From NCBI GenBank assembly GCA_963776675.1, contig CAVZNR010000060.1, positions 11,416 to 75,415 on the forward strand: DNA of 64,000 nucleotides, in the 5' to 3' direction. Source of the DNA: Hyphomicrobium_A sp963776675. GTDB taxonomy: Bacteria; Pseudomonadota; Alphaproteobacteria; Rhizobiales; Hyphomicrobiaceae. Of this stretch, positions 8,492 through 17,490 are shown one piece after another (within the stretch, counting starts at the first letter, position 1; each line of letters opens with the position of its first letter). The translations under genes and the position numbers were made by a program. The notes under the pieces are model-generated. The model worked only from the letters and a program-made list of their open reading frames with translations, had not been told where the DNA came from and ran no database searches.

Positions 8492-9760
8492 ATGCCATCG
8501 AGCGCCCCGCGCATCGTCGGCATCCTGGCAGGGGGCGGGAGCCTTCCCCATGAGATCGCCGAATGCGTCGCAGCCCGCGGCGGGGCCGTGCACATCGTTG
8601 CCATTGCCGGGGAGGCGGATGCTGCCGATTGGGCGCCGTTTCCCGCCACCGTCGTCGGCTGGGCGCAGATCGGCGCCATGGTGCGCACCTTCAAGGCGGC
8701 CGGCTGCACCGAGCTCGTCATCGTCGGATCGGTCCGGCGCCCTGATCTCGGAGCCCTGCGCCCCGATATGGGGTTCTGGCTCAACCTGCCGGCGATCCTG
8801 CGCATCATTGCTGCCGGCGGCGATGACAGCGTGCTCACGCGCGTCGTGCGCTTTTTCGAAGAACAAGGCTTCCGCGTGGTCGGTCCCGGCCAAGCGGCGC
8901 CGGAGCTCGTCGTGCGCGAAGGCCCGCTGGGGCGTATTGCCGCCACGCCGGAGGCGGCCGCCGACGTGGCGCGCGGCTTCGCGGTGGTGCGGGCGCTGGG
9001 CTCCTTCGACGTGGGCCAGGCCGTCGTCGTCGCGGCGGGGCGGCTCGTTGCGATCGAGGGCGCGGATGGGACGGACGGCATGCTCGCGCGGCTCGCACCC
9101 GGCACCGCCGGCGTCCTCGTAAAGCGCCCCAAGCCCGGCCAGGAGCTGCGCATCGACTTGCCGGCCATCGGCCCCGATACCGTGCGGCGCGCCGCTGACG
9201 CCGGCTTGGCGGGCATTGCGGTGCTGGCGGATGGGACGCTCGCTGCCGGGCGCCGCCGGATGCAGGAGCTGGCGGACGCTGCCGGGCTGTTCGTGCAGGG
9301 GTTCCGCGATGCCGGCGTATCTCCGCCGCGCCCGGCGTCCGTCGACTTGGCGACAGAGGCGCTGGGTCGCCGCGCGCCAAGCGCTGGCAACAATGCGGAT
9401 GCAACCAAAGGGGCCGCTCTTCTGTCCGCACTCGCGCCCCTAAGCCTCAGCCACGCCGCAGTCGTCGACCGCGGCCACGTGCTCGCCGTCGAGAGCGGCG
9501 AGGGCGCTGCAGCGGCGCTGACGCGGGCAGGGGGCCAGCGCCAGTGGGGGCGACGCCGGTCGCGCCGCCGCTCGGGCGTCGGCGTCGTGGATAAGGATAG
9601 CGATCTGGCGTCGCTTATCACCGTTGCCGATGCGGCAGGGCTTGCGGGTCTCGCTGTGGTCGGCCACCTTCCGCCCGCAGCGGCGCAGGCCGCAGTGGAG
9701 GCTGCCGACCGTCTGGGTCTCTTCCTCGCGGCGCTGATGCCAAAGGTTGGGTCGTCATGA
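8492..9760 (+). CDS. lpxI: UDP-2,3-diacylglucosamine diphosphatase LpxI with duplicated C-terminal domain
   Basis: LpxI hydrolyses UDP-2,3-diacylglucosamine to lipid X and replaces LpxH in alphaproteobacteria. The N-terminal domain (residues about 6-150, starting GILAGGGSLP) is typical. The C-terminal domain follows at about 170-272 with KPGQELRIDLPAIG; its Asp (D222) sits where I recall the catalytic Asp225 of Caulobacter LpxI. The product has 422 residues, against about 270-290 in the family. The extra part at about 315-415 resembles the first C-terminal domain again (AAVVDRGHVLAVE like AVVVAAGRLVAIE; ADAAGLAGLAV like ADAGLAGIAV) but lacks the R-x-D-L-P motif. The start at 8492 excludes the repeat DNA. 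The gene overlaps lpxB by ATGA. Confidence 0.9.
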   Translation: MPSSAPRIVGILAGGGSLPHEIAECVAARGGAVHIVAIAGEADAADWAPFPATVVGWAQIGAMVRTFKAAGCTELVIVGSVRRPDLGALRPDMGFWLNLPAILRIIAAGGDDSVLTRVVRFFEEQGFRVVGPGQAAPELVVREGPLGRIAATPEAAADVARGFAVVRALGSFDVGQAVVVAAGRLVAIEGADGTDGMLARLAPGTAGVLVKRPKPGQELRIDLPAIGPDTVRRAADAGLAGIAVLADGTLAAGRRRMQELADAAGLFVQGFRDAGVSPPRPASVDLATEALGRRAPSAGNNADATKGAALLSALAPLSLSHAAVVDRGHVLAVESGEGAAAALTRAGGQRQWGRRRSRRRSGVGVVDKDSDLASLITVADAAGLAGLAVVGHLPPAAAQAAVEAADRLGLFLAALMPKVGSS

Positions 9761-11001
9761 GCCTACAGGATCGTCTTGCGCGCATCGGGCGCGGCGGGCG
9801 GCCGAGCGTGGCGCCGGTCCGCGAGGACCTGCGGCTGTTTCTCGTTGCCGGCGAGCACTCCGGCGACGCGCTGGGTGCCCGTCTCATGGCCGTGCTGAAT
9901 GAGCGCTGCAAAGGACGCGTGCACTACCTCGGGGTTGGCGGCGAGGACATGGAGCACCAGGGGCTCGCCTCGCAGTTTCCGCTTTCCGATGTCGCCGTCA
10001 TGGGGCCGCTGTCGATCCTGCCGCGGCTGCCGCGAATCATCTCGCGCGTGCGCCGCACCGCTGCGGCGGCGGTTGCCGCCGAGCCCGACGCCGTCGTCAT
10101 CATCGACGCGCCCGAGTTCACGCATCCGATCGCCAAGCGCATCCGCAAACGCGCGCCGAACATTCCGATCATCGACTATGTCTCTCCCAGCGTGTGGGCG
10201 TGGCGGCCCGGGCGCGCGCGCAAGATGCGCGCCTACGTCGACCACGTGCTGGCGCTTTTGCCCTTCGAGCCGGAGGCGCACCGCACCCTCGGGGGCCCGC
10301 CCTGCACCTACGTCGGCCATCCGCTGATCGAAAAGCTAGATTGGCTGCGCGACCTCGATCCTTGGCCGCTGGCAGAGCGTCTGGGGATCGAGCAGGACCA
10401 GCTCGTTCTCGTCGTCCTCCCCGGCAGCCGCACGTCCGAGGTCGGACGCCTCATGGAGCCCTTCGGCCAAGCCGTGGAGCAGCTGCGCCAGCGCGGACTT
10501 GCGCCGCACGTCATCATCCCGGTGGTGCCCGGCTTGCGGGCGCTGGTCGAGGAACGCGCCAAGTCGTGGCCGACGCAGCCGCATCTGGTGGAGGGCGAGG
10601 CCGACAAGTTTGCAGCCTTCAAGCTGGCGCACGCCGCACTTGCCGCCTCCGGAACCGTGACCTTGGAGCTGGCGCTGGCCGCGACCCCGATGGTCGTCGC
10701 CTATCGTGTCGATGCGCTCGCTGTGCATCTGCGTTTCTTGCTCAAGGTGCCCTCGGTCGTGCTGGCCAACCTGGTGCTGGGCTCCAACGCCTTCCCCGAG
10801 TACCTGCAGGAGGACTGCACGCCCGACAAACTCGCCGAGGCGCTGGCGCTGCTTCTGCGCGATACGCCGGTGCGGCGCGCCCAGACGACGGCGCTGTCGC
10901 GCATCCCCGAGCGCATGGCTCTGGACGTCGGAACGCCGAGCGAGGCTGCGGCCGACGTCGTGCTGCACTATGCCGAAAGCGGCCGGCAGCCGCGCGGTTG
11001 A
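9757..11001 (+). CDS. lpxB: Lipid-A-disaccharide synthase LpxB
   Basis: LpxB is a peripheral inner-membrane glycosyltransferase (GT19). It joins lipid X to UDP-2,3-diacylglucosamine, the product and substrate of the preceding LpxI. The 414-residue protein has the N-terminal AGEHSGD motif (near residue 30), the IDAPEF stretch, SVWAWRPGR, and the C-terminal nucleotide-binding part with LPGSRTSEV and SGTVTLELAL. An N-terminal extension of about 25 residues precedes the conserved LFLVAGEHSGD. It shares ATGA with lpxI, so the two are probably co-translated. It ends the plus-strand envelope cluster and converges on gltA. Confidence 0.95.
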   Translation: MSLQDRLARIGRGGRPSVAPVREDLRLFLVAGEHSGDALGARLMAVLNERCKGRVHYLGVGGEDMEHQGLASQFPLSDVAVMGPLSILPRLPRIISRVRRTAAAAVAAEPDAVVIIDAPEFTHPIAKRIRKRAPNIPIIDYVSPSVWAWRPGRARKMRAYVDHVLALLPFEPEAHRTLGGPPCTYVGHPLIEKLDWLRDLDPWPLAERLGIEQDQLVLVVLPGSRTSEVGRLMEPFGQAVEQLRQRGLAPHVIIPVVPGLRALVEERAKSWPTQPHLVEGEADKFAAFKLAHAALAASGTVTLELALAATPMVVAYRVDALAVHLRFLLKVPSVVLANLVLGSNAFPEYLQEDCTPDKLAEALALLLRDTPVRRAQTTALSRIPERMALDVGTPSEAAADVVLHYAESGRQPRG

Positions 11002-11006
11002 GGCGC

Positions 11007-11034
11007 AAAAAAAGGCCGGACCCGGGGTCCGACC
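11007..11034 (-). terminator. Rho-independent terminator of gltA
   Basis: Read on the minus strand, a GC-rich hairpin (GGTCGGACC, loop CCG, GGTCCGGCC; 11014-11034) is followed directly by seven T residues (11007-11013). It lies 25 bases after the gltA stop. On the plus strand it follows lpxB by a few bases but has only a weak T-stretch there, so it mainly serves gltA. Confidence 0.85.
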
Positions 11035-11059
11035 CTTTCATTATCCTGGAAGAGCGTGC

Positions 11060-12379
11060 TTAGCCGCGCTCGTCGATTTGGACGAAGGCGCGCTCCGCCG
11101 AGCCCGTGTACAGCTGCCGCGGACGGCCGATGCGCTGCTCGGGATCCTCGATCATTTCCTTCCACTGCGCGATCCAGCCCACCGTGCGCGCGATCGCGAA
11201 CAGCACCGTGAACATCGATACGGGGAAGCCCAACGCCCGCAGCGTGATGCCGGAATAGAAGTCGATGTTGGGATAGAGCTTCTTCTCGATGAAGTACTCG
11301 TCCTGCAGCGCGATGCGCTCCAGCTCCATGGCCACCTTGAGCAGCGGGTCGTCATGAATGCCGAGCGCGTCGAGCACCTCGTGGCAGGTCTTCTGCATCA
11401 CCTTGGCGCGCGGATCGTAGTTCTTGTAGACGCGGTGGCCGAAGCCCATCAGGCGGAAGCCGGAGCTCTTGTCCTTGGCCTTCTTCACGAACTCAGGCAC
11501 GCGATCGACGGTGCCGATCTCGGTCAGCATGTTGAGGGCGGCCTCGTTGGCGCCGCCGTGCGCGGGTCCCCACAGGCAGGCGATGCCGGCAGCGATGCAA
11601 GCGAACGGATTGGCGCCCGACGAACCGGCAAGCCGCACCGTCGAGGTCGAGGCATTCTGCTCGTGATCGGCGTGCAGGATGAAAATGCGATCGAGCGCGC
11701 GTGTGAGCACGGGGCTTCCCACGAACGGCTCGCACGGGATGGCGAAGCACATCTGCAGGAAGTTTGCCGTGAAATCGAGATCGTTACGCGGATAGATGAA
11801 GGGCTGGCCGATGGCGTACTTGAAGGCCATGGCGGCAATCGTCGGCATCTTGGCGATCATGCGATAGCTCGCGACCGCGCGCTGCTCTTGATCATTGATG
11901 TCGGTCGAGTCGTGATAGAACGCCGACAGGGCGCCGACCACACCCACCATCACCGCCATCGGATGCGCGTCGCGACGGAACCCGGTGTAGAAGCGGGTCA
12001 TCTGCTCGTGCAGCATCGTGTGCCGCGTGATGGTGGTGCGGAACGTTTCGAACTGCGGTTTGGTCGGCAGCTCGCCGTTCAGCAGGAGATAGCAGGTCTC
12101 CAGGAAGTTCGAGTGCTCGGCGAGCTGGTCGATGGGATAGCCGCGATACAGCAGCACGCCCTTGTCGCCGTCGATATAGGTGATGCGCGAGACGCAGTTC
12201 GCCGTCGACGTGAAGCCGGGGTCATAGGTGAAGCAGCCGGTATCGCGATAGAGCTTGCCGACGTCGATCACGTCGGGTCCCAGGGTGCCCTGGCGCACTG
12301 GCATCTTCGTCACCTTGCCATCAAGCGTGAGCTCGGCCTCGGTCCTGGCGGCGGCAACGGTCTTGTCTTGAACGTTCAT
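11060..12379 (-). CDS. gltA: Citrate synthase
   Basis: Citrate synthase condenses acetyl-CoA with oxaloacetate, the entry step of the TCA cycle. The 439-residue protein is of the NADH-sensitive Gram-negative (type II) length. It has the N-terminal region ending in YRGYPIDQLAE, then the catalytic regions: the His in ADHEQNAST, the His in GFGHRVYKNYDPRA, and the Asp region further on (IDFYSGI). A GGGAGAC ribosome site precedes the ATG. The 259-base region between its start and the end of gltX presumably holds the promoter; I see no gene there. A strong terminator follows. Confidence 0.96.
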   Translation of the reverse strand: MNVQDKTVAAARTEAELTLDGKVTKMPVRQGTLGPDVIDVGKLYRDTGCFTYDPGFTSTANCVSRITYIDGDKGVLLYRGYPIDQLAEHSNFLETCYLLLNGELPTKPQFETFRTTITRHTMLHEQMTRFYTGFRRDAHPMAVMVGVVGALSAFYHDSTDINDQEQRAVASYRMIAKMPTIAAMAFKYAIGQPFIYPRNDLDFTANFLQMCFAIPCEPFVGSPVLTRALDRIFILHADHEQNASTSTVRLAGSSGANPFACIAAGIACLWGPAHGGANEAALNMLTEIGTVDRVPEFVKKAKDKSSGFRLMGFGHRVYKNYDPRAKVMQKTCHEVLDALGIHDDPLLKVAMELERIALQDEYFIEKKLYPNIDFYSGITLRALGFPVSMFTVLFAIARTVGWIAQWKEMIEDPEQRIGRPRQLYTGSAERAFVQIDERG

Positions 12380-12638
12380 GGCACGTCTCCCTGTGACACC
12401 GGCCTCTTGGAATGGCTTTGTTGCGATCCGAGGCGTCGCGGTGAGAGATCCAAGCAGCGTCCCCTATGAGCGATTATCGTTCTTATGCCAGAGCGCGGGC
12501 AGGCGCCGTCTCTGGCTGCTGGCGACCTTTGTACACCATTTTCGCACCGCAACATAGACGGGTTGTTGCGGTGCCGTATCGGAATCTGCGCCGCCCTGAC
12601 GCAAGGCGCATGCTTAATGGTGGCGCACCGGCATGCGT

Positions 12639-14078
12639 TCAGGCGGCCTGCTCACGGATGCGCGCCAAGGCCTCGTCGCGTCCGAGCACGGCCATGACGT
12701 CGAACACCGGCGGCGAGACGGTCTTGCCCGTCAAAGCGGCACGCAGCGGCTGGGCGACCTTGCCGAGCTTGGCGCCGGCGGCCTCCGCGTAAGCACGCAC
12801 AATCTCCTCCAGCTCCGACGCCTGCCATTGGGTGGCGGCCTCCAGCTTGGGCAGCAGCTCCGCCAGGCGCTCACGGGCCTGGCCGTCGAGCAGGTTGGCG
12901 GCCTTGTCATCGAGGGGGATGGGGCGATCGGCGAACAGAAAGCCGGCGCCCTCGACAAGCTCGCGCAGCGTCTTGGCGCGCTCCTTGAGACCGGGCATGG
13001 CGATGAGCAGCTTGGCGCGCATGTCGGCATCGAGCCGGGCGAGGATCGCAGCGCCGTTATCGAGAAACGGCAGCAGGTCCTCGATGCGCTCCAGCAGCTC
13101 CTGGTCGCTCGTTGAGCGGATATAATGCCCGTTGAGGTCCTCGAGCTTGGCGAAATCGAAGCGCGCGGGCGAGCGGCCGATGGCCTCGAGACCGAACCAG
13201 TCGGTCAACTGCGACGTCGACATGATCTCGTCGTCGCCGTGGCTCCAGCCTAGCCGCACCAGGTAGTTGCGCAGCGCTGCCGGCAGGTAGCCCATCTCCT
13301 TGTAGGCCTCCACGCCGAGCGCGCCGTGGCGCTTCGACAGCTTGGCGCCGTCGGGGCCGTGGATCAGCGGCACGTGTGCGAACCCCGGCGCCTTCCAGCC
13401 CATGGCGGTATAGATCTGCATCTGACGCGCGGCATTCGTCAGGTGGTCGACGCCGCGGATGACCTCGGTGATCCCCATGTCGTGGTCGTCGACGACGACG
13501 GCGAGGTTATAGGTCGCGTTGCCGTCGCTGCGCAGAATGATGAGATCGTCGAGATCCTTGTTGGCGAAGACGACGCGACCCTGCACCTGGTCGTCGATCA
13601 CGGTCTCGCCCTCGCGCGGCGCCTTCAGGCGGATGACGGGGGGCACGCCTGCGGGCGCCTCGCTTTCGTCGCGGTCGCGCCAGGGGCTGCGGATCGACAG
13701 CGTGCGCTTCTCCTCCTGCGCGGCCTTGCGCATGGCATCGAGCTCGGCGGGCGACAGATAGCAGCGGTAGGCATGCCCGTTCTTCAAGAGCTCCTCGGCC
13801 ACCTCGCGGTGGCGCTTGGAGCGGGCGAACTGCGACACCGGCTCGCCGTCCCAGTCGAGCTCCAGCCATTTCAGGCCGTCGATGATGGCGGAAACGGCGG
13901 CCTCGTTGTTGCGCTCGCGGTCGGTATCCTCGATGCGCAACAGGAATTTGCCGCCCCGGCCCTTTGCATAAAGCCAGTTGAATAGGGCGGTGCGCGCCCC
14001 GCCGATATGCAGATAGCCCGTCGGCGAGGGGGCAAAACGCACGATAGGCGCGTCGGCGCCCCGAATCTTGTCGGTCAT
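12639..14078 (-). CDS. gltX: Glutamate--tRNA ligase
   Basis: A class I aminoacyl-tRNA synthetase that charges tRNA-Glu and, in alphaproteobacteria, often also tRNA-Gln before amidation. The 479-residue product begins with the Rossmann fold and the HIGH-type motif (PSPTGYLHIGGAR, near residue 22). The KLSKR loop (GAKLSKRHG) is near residue 255. The helical anticodon-binding region fills the C-terminal third. The frame is open further upstream, to 14156, but conservation begins shortly after the ATG at 14078, so I chose that. It diverges from comEC across 94 bases, which must hold both promoters. Confidence 0.95.
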   Translation of the reverse strand: MTDKIRGADAPIVRFAPSPTGYLHIGGARTALFNWLYAKGRGGKFLLRIEDTDRERNNEAAVSAIIDGLKWLELDWDGEPVSQFARSKRHREVAEELLKNGHAYRCYLSPAELDAMRKAAQEEKRTLSIRSPWRDRDESEAPAGVPPVIRLKAPREGETVIDDQVQGRVVFANKDLDDLIILRSDGNATYNLAVVVDDHDMGITEVIRGVDHLTNAARQMQIYTAMGWKAPGFAHVPLIHGPDGAKLSKRHGALGVEAYKEMGYLPAALRNYLVRLGWSHGDDEIMSTSQLTDWFGLEAIGRSPARFDFAKLEDLNGHYIRSTSDQELLERIEDLLPFLDNGAAILARLDADMRAKLLIAMPGLKERAKTLRELVEGAGFLFADRPIPLDDKAANLLDGQARERLAELLPKLEAATQWQASELEEIVRAYAEAAGAKLGKVAQPLRAALTGKTVSPPVFDVMAVLGRDEALARIREQAA

Positions 14079-14172
14079 TGCTGGATCGATTGCCGTTGGG
14101 ATTTCAGGAGATAGGCGTGCGATGTAGCATAGCTGGGCGGCACGGTTAAGGGGCAACGGTCGGGGGAGCGTG

Positions 14173-16299
14173 ATGCCCGCGCTTGATATTGGACCGCAGG
14201 AGCGCAGCGGCTCTGCTCTGCCGCTGCTGGCGTTGCTCGAAGCCGAGCAGGCGCGCTGGTTCCTGTGGGTGCCCGTGCTGGTGGGGCTCGGCGTCGGGCT
14301 CTATTTCTCGCTGTCGTTCGAGCCGCACCTGCTGACGGTGCTTTCAGGGCTCGCCGCCGCGGTCGCGTTGCGCATGGCCGTGCCGCGGCGCACCGAGCTC
14401 GTGCTCGCCACCAACGTGATTGTGGCGATCGCGCTGGGGTTCGCGCTGGCGAAGGTGCGCGTCGAATGGGTGCGTGCGCCCGTGCTCGCCCGGCAGATGC
14501 GTTCCGTCGAGGTGCGCGGCTACGTGGAGCTGATCGAGCCGCGCGCCAAACGCGGGGAGCGCCTCACCCTGCGCGTGACCAAGCTCGGCGATCTCGGCGA
14601 GGATGCACGTCCCGTGCGTGTGCGCGTCACCACCGGCAAGACTGCGCCGTGGTTGCGGGCCGGCGATCCCGTGCGCCTGCGCGCGACGCTGCAGCCGCCC
14701 TCTGGGCCGGCGCTTCCCGGGGGCTACGACTTCGCCCGCGCGGCCTGGTTCGACCGGCTGGGTGCCGTCGGCTACACGTGGACGGCACCGAAACGCGATC
14801 CCACGCTCGGTGCGCCGCCGGTTACTTTACGTCTGTGGGCGCATGTGGAGCGTCTGCGCCATGCCATCGGCCGGCGCATCACCGCGGCGTTGCCCGGAGA
14901 GACCGGCGCGATCGCCAACGCGCTGATCACGGGCGAGCGCGGCGCCATTCCCGAGGACACCACGTCGGCGTTCCGCGATTCCGGACTCTTGCACGTGCTC
15001 TCGATCTCGGGCCTGCACATGGCGATCATGGCGGGCTCGGTGTTCTTTCTGGTGCGCCTGGTGCTCGCCGCCTTCCCGGGAATCGCGTTGCGCTATGCAA
15101 TCAAGAAGTGGGCCGCGGTCGCCGCCACGCTGGGCGCGATCGCCTACCTGCTCGTGTCGGGCTCGTCGTTCGCCACCGTGCGCTCGGCCATCATGATCTC
15201 GATCATGTTCGCAGCCGTGCTGCTCGACCGCCCGGCGCTGGCGCTTCGCAACGTGGGGCTCGCGGCAATCCTCATCCTGCTCGTCTTTCCCGAAAGCCTG
15301 CTCAACGTCGGATTTCAAATGTCGTTTGCCGCCGTCGTCGCGCTGGTGGCGGTCTATGAGACCTTCGCCAAGCGTGGCGGATGGACGTTCATTCCCCAGG
15401 GCCCGTGGGCGAAGCTCGTGTTTTTCTTCGTCGGCATCGTCGTGTCGACGCTGGTTGCCAGCGCCGCCATCGCCCCGTTCGCGGCCTTTCACTTCCACAA
15501 GAGCCAGCAATACGCCGTCATCGCCAACCTCGTCGCCATGCCCATCTGCAACCTTGTCGTCATGCCGGCGGCGCTGGCGACGCTGATCCTGATGCCGCTG
15601 GGGCTGGAGGCGGTCGCGCTCTGGGTCATGGGCGCGGGGATCGACGCCATGCTGTGGACGGCGCGGCGGGTGGCGGGCCTGCCCGGCGCGGTTCTGCACA
15701 TTCCGGCGATGCCGCTTTCAGCGTTCCTCGCCATGGTGGCCGGCGGCCTGTGGCTGGCGCTGTGGCAGACCCGCTGGCGCCTGTTCGGGCTGGCGCTCAT
15801 CGCCGGCGGCATCGCGCTGGCGCCGGCCTCGCGGCTGCCCGATCTGCTCATCGGGCGCGACGGCGCCCTCGTTGCCGTGCGCGAGGACGATGGCCGGCTC
15901 GCGGCGCTCGGGCCGGCACGCGACACCTACGAGCTATCGCGCTGGCTGGAAAGCGACGGGGATGCGCACGACGCCGCGCACCAAGGGCGCCACGTGCGTT
16001 GCGACCGCATCGGCTGTCGCGCGCGCGTCAAGGGCCTGACGGTGGCGGTGGCGCAGCGTCCGGCGGCGTTCGCCGATGACTGCCGGCACGCGTCGATCGT
16101 GGTCTCGCCAATCGTCAGTCCGAGGAGCTGCGCCAAACCCAAGGTGGTCGTCGATTTCTTCGCCGCGCGCCGGGAGGGCACGCACGCGATCTATATCGCC
16201 GACGACGGGACACTCGATATCGAGACGGTGGCGGGCAGGCGGGGGCAGCGGCCGTGGTCGACGCGCGTATCTCCGAGGTCGCGTCGCGAAGCGAAGTAG
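14173..16299 (+). CDS. ComEC/Rec2 family DNA uptake or competence-type membrane protein
   Basis: This is a polytopic inner-membrane protein of the ComEC/Rec2 family, which forms the channel for DNA entry in competent bacteria. The order is an N-terminal DUF4131/OB-like part (about residues 30-230), then the multi-span competence domain. The latter starts around RDSGLLHVLSISGLHMAI, the family hallmark, and runs to about residue 560. The C-terminal region (about 560-708) does not show the HxHxDH signature of the metallo-beta-lactamase domain found in longer ComEC proteins. No other competence genes lie nearby. ATG 14173 is four bases after GGGGGAG; GTG 14170 immediately before it is possible. 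Confidence 0.88.
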   Translation: MPALDIGPQERSGSALPLLALLEAEQARWFLWVPVLVGLGVGLYFSLSFEPHLLTVLSGLAAAVALRMAVPRRTELVLATNVIVAIALGFALAKVRVEWVRAPVLARQMRSVEVRGYVELIEPRAKRGERLTLRVTKLGDLGEDARPVRVRVTTGKTAPWLRAGDPVRLRATLQPPSGPALPGGYDFARAAWFDRLGAVGYTWTAPKRDPTLGAPPVTLRLWAHVERLRHAIGRRITAALPGETGAIANALITGERGAIPEDTTSAFRDSGLLHVLSISGLHMAIMAGSVFFLVRLVLAAFPGIALRYAIKKWAAVAATLGAIAYLLVSGSSFATVRSAIMISIMFAAVLLDRPALALRNVGLAAILILLVFPESLLNVGFQMSFAAVVALVAVYETFAKRGGWTFIPQGPWAKLVFFFVGIVVSTLVASAAIAPFAAFHFHKSQQYAVIANLVAMPICNLVVMPAALATLILMPLGLEAVALWVMGAGIDAMLWTARRVAGLPGAVLHIPAMPLSAFLAMVAGGLWLALWQTRWRLFGLALIAGGIALAPASRLPDLLIGRDGALVAVREDDGRLAALGPARDTYELSRWLESDGDAHDAAHQGRHVRCDRIGCRARVKGLTVAVAQRPAAFADDCRHASIVVSPIVSPRSCAKPKVVVDFFAARREGTHAIYIADDGTLDIETVAGRRGQRPWSTRVSPRSRREAK

Positions 16300-16310
16300 G
16301 CGAGGGAATC

Positions 16311-17015
16311 TCAATACCGCCGCAACAGCCCCACGAGGCGGCCCTGAATGTCCACCTGGTCGGGACCGAAGATGCGCGTCTTGAACTCGGGGTTGGCGGC
16401 CTCCAGCGCAATCGTCGTGCCCTTCTTGCGCAGCCGCTTCAACGTGGCCTCCTCCGCATCGACGAGCGCCACCACGATGTCGCCGTTCTCGGCCGTATCG
16501 CAGCGGCGGATGATGACGGTGTCGCCGTCGAGAATGCCGGCCTCGATCATCGAATCGCCCTTCACCTCCAGCGCGAAGTGCTCCCCGTTGGTGAGCAGGT
16601 CGGGCGGGCAGGCGATGTCGTGGGAGTGGTTCTGGATGGCGCTGATGGGCGTACCGGCAGCGATGCGGCCCATGACCGGCACGGACACGGTGCGGCTGTC
16701 GATGACGTGGGACGGCGGGGGGCTGAGGTCGCGGGGGCGGCTACCCTCGATGACGCTCGGCTGGAAGCCGGCGCGGCGGATCCCGCGCGCTTCGCCGGAA
16801 TTCTCCGGCAGCCTGATGACCTCGATGGCGCGCGCGCGGTGGGGCAGGCGGCGAATGAAGCCGCGCTCGACCAGCGCCGTGATCAACCGATGGATGCCCG
16901 ACTTCGACTTCAAGTCGAGCGCATCTTTCATCTCGTCGAAGGAGGGCGGCACGCCCTTTTCCTGCATGCGTTCGTGAATGAACAGCAGCAGCTCTTTCTG
17001 CTTCTCCGTCAGCAT
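16311..17015 (-). CDS. lexA: LexA repressor, SOS regulator
   Basis: LexA is the autocleaving repressor of the DNA damage response. The 234-residue product has an N-terminal winged helix (LTEKQKELLLFI, with the recognition helix around residues 28-45). A linker carries the Ala-Gly cleavage site at residues 120-121 (GRIAAGTP). The S24 protease domain has catalytic Ser155 (GDSMIEAG) and Lys193 (EATLKRL). The ATG at 17015 is chosen because the conserved MLTEKQ starts there; upstream codons to 17072 are unrelated. A perfect GTTC-N7-GTTC box lies 73 bases upstream, so it is probably autoregulated. It converges with comEC (11 bases apart). Confidence 0.96.
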   Translation of the reverse strand: MLTEKQKELLLFIHERMQEKGVPPSFDEMKDALDLKSKSGIHRLITALVERGFIRRLPHRARAIEVIRLPENSGEARGIRRAGFQPSVIEGSRPRDLSPPPSHVIDSRTVSVPVMGRIAAGTPISAIQNHSHDIACPPDLLTNGEHFALEVKGDSMIEAGILDGDTVIIRRCDTAENGDIVVALVDAEEATLKRLRKKGTTIALEAANPEFKTRIFGPDQVDIQGRLVGLLRRY

Positions 17016-17087
17016 TGGGCCTCCCGCGGAGCTTTGGCTGCCAGGACACCGAGAGTGACCTGTACAAAGCATGAACGTACCCTAGCC

Positions 17088-17102
17088 GTTCCCGTCGCGT
17101 TC
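17088..17102 (-). promoter_or_regulatory. Alphaproteobacterial SOS (LexA) box upstream of lexA
   Basis: GTTC-CCGTCGC-GTTC on the plus strand (GAAC-N7-GAAC on the minus strand) matches the known alphaproteobacterial LexA operator exactly. It lies upstream of lexA at a distance suitable for promoter overlap. Direct evidence is the motif and its position; regulation is inferred. Confidence 0.85.
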
Positions 17103-17122
17103 CGCAAGGGGGAGTGGGGTAC

Positions 17123-17172
17123 TGTCCTAAGTCCACCTCGGGTGTCCTAATACGGCAGTGACGGTGTCCTAA
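17123..17172. repeat. Three direct copies of TGTCCTAA spaced about two helical turns
   Basis: TGTCCTAA occurs at 17123-17130, 17143-17150 and 17165-17172, with start-to-start spacing of 20 and 22 bases; the last two share GTGTCCTAA. The block lies just beyond the SOS box, in the long gap (17016-17490) between lexA and moeA. It could be a row of operator sites or a remnant of an insertion sequence end. I see no gene in that gap. Confidence 0.5.
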
Positions 17173-17320
17173 CTTCAGCCGGGGTCGCTTTGTTGCCTTG
17201 CGGGCACTTGCCTAGTTTTTCATCATTCAGAAAGCCTCGGTCGCCTACCAATTCGATCAGTCTGCCTATAGTTTGAGCACGCTGATTCATCGGGTCATGA
17301 TGGTCAGCACACCCACGTTA

Positions 17321-17362
17321 GGCCCGGATGAGGTTGCCCAACCGCAGTCCGGGCCTTCTTTT
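17321..17362 (+). terminator. Orphan hairpin with T-rich tail, possible small RNA terminator
   Basis: GGCCCGGA (17321-17328) pairs with TCCGGGCC (17348-17355), with an inner GGTT/AACC stem, and TTCTTTT follows. The form is that of an intrinsic terminator on the plus strand. The nearest upstream plus-strand gene, comEC, ends a kilobase earlier and lexA lies between, so the hairpin may end an unannotated short transcript starting around 17275. A TATAGT-like -10 element at 17267-17272 has no clear -35. Confidence 0.45.
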
Positions 17363-17490
17363 GTCAAAACCCAATGCACCCAAGAGCGGTCACAAGCCGG
17401 GGCTCTTCAATTATCGGCTCTGACACTTCAGTGTCGCCCCGCTGGAAAGACATGCCGGCTCAACACCATTTGTGAAGCTTTCGGTCGAGC

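Noticed and set aside
10706..12469. Plus-strand frame of 587 codons over the end of lpxB and all of gltA
   Set aside because: Opposite gltA, full of His, Arg and Asp runs typical of antisense GC-rich frames.
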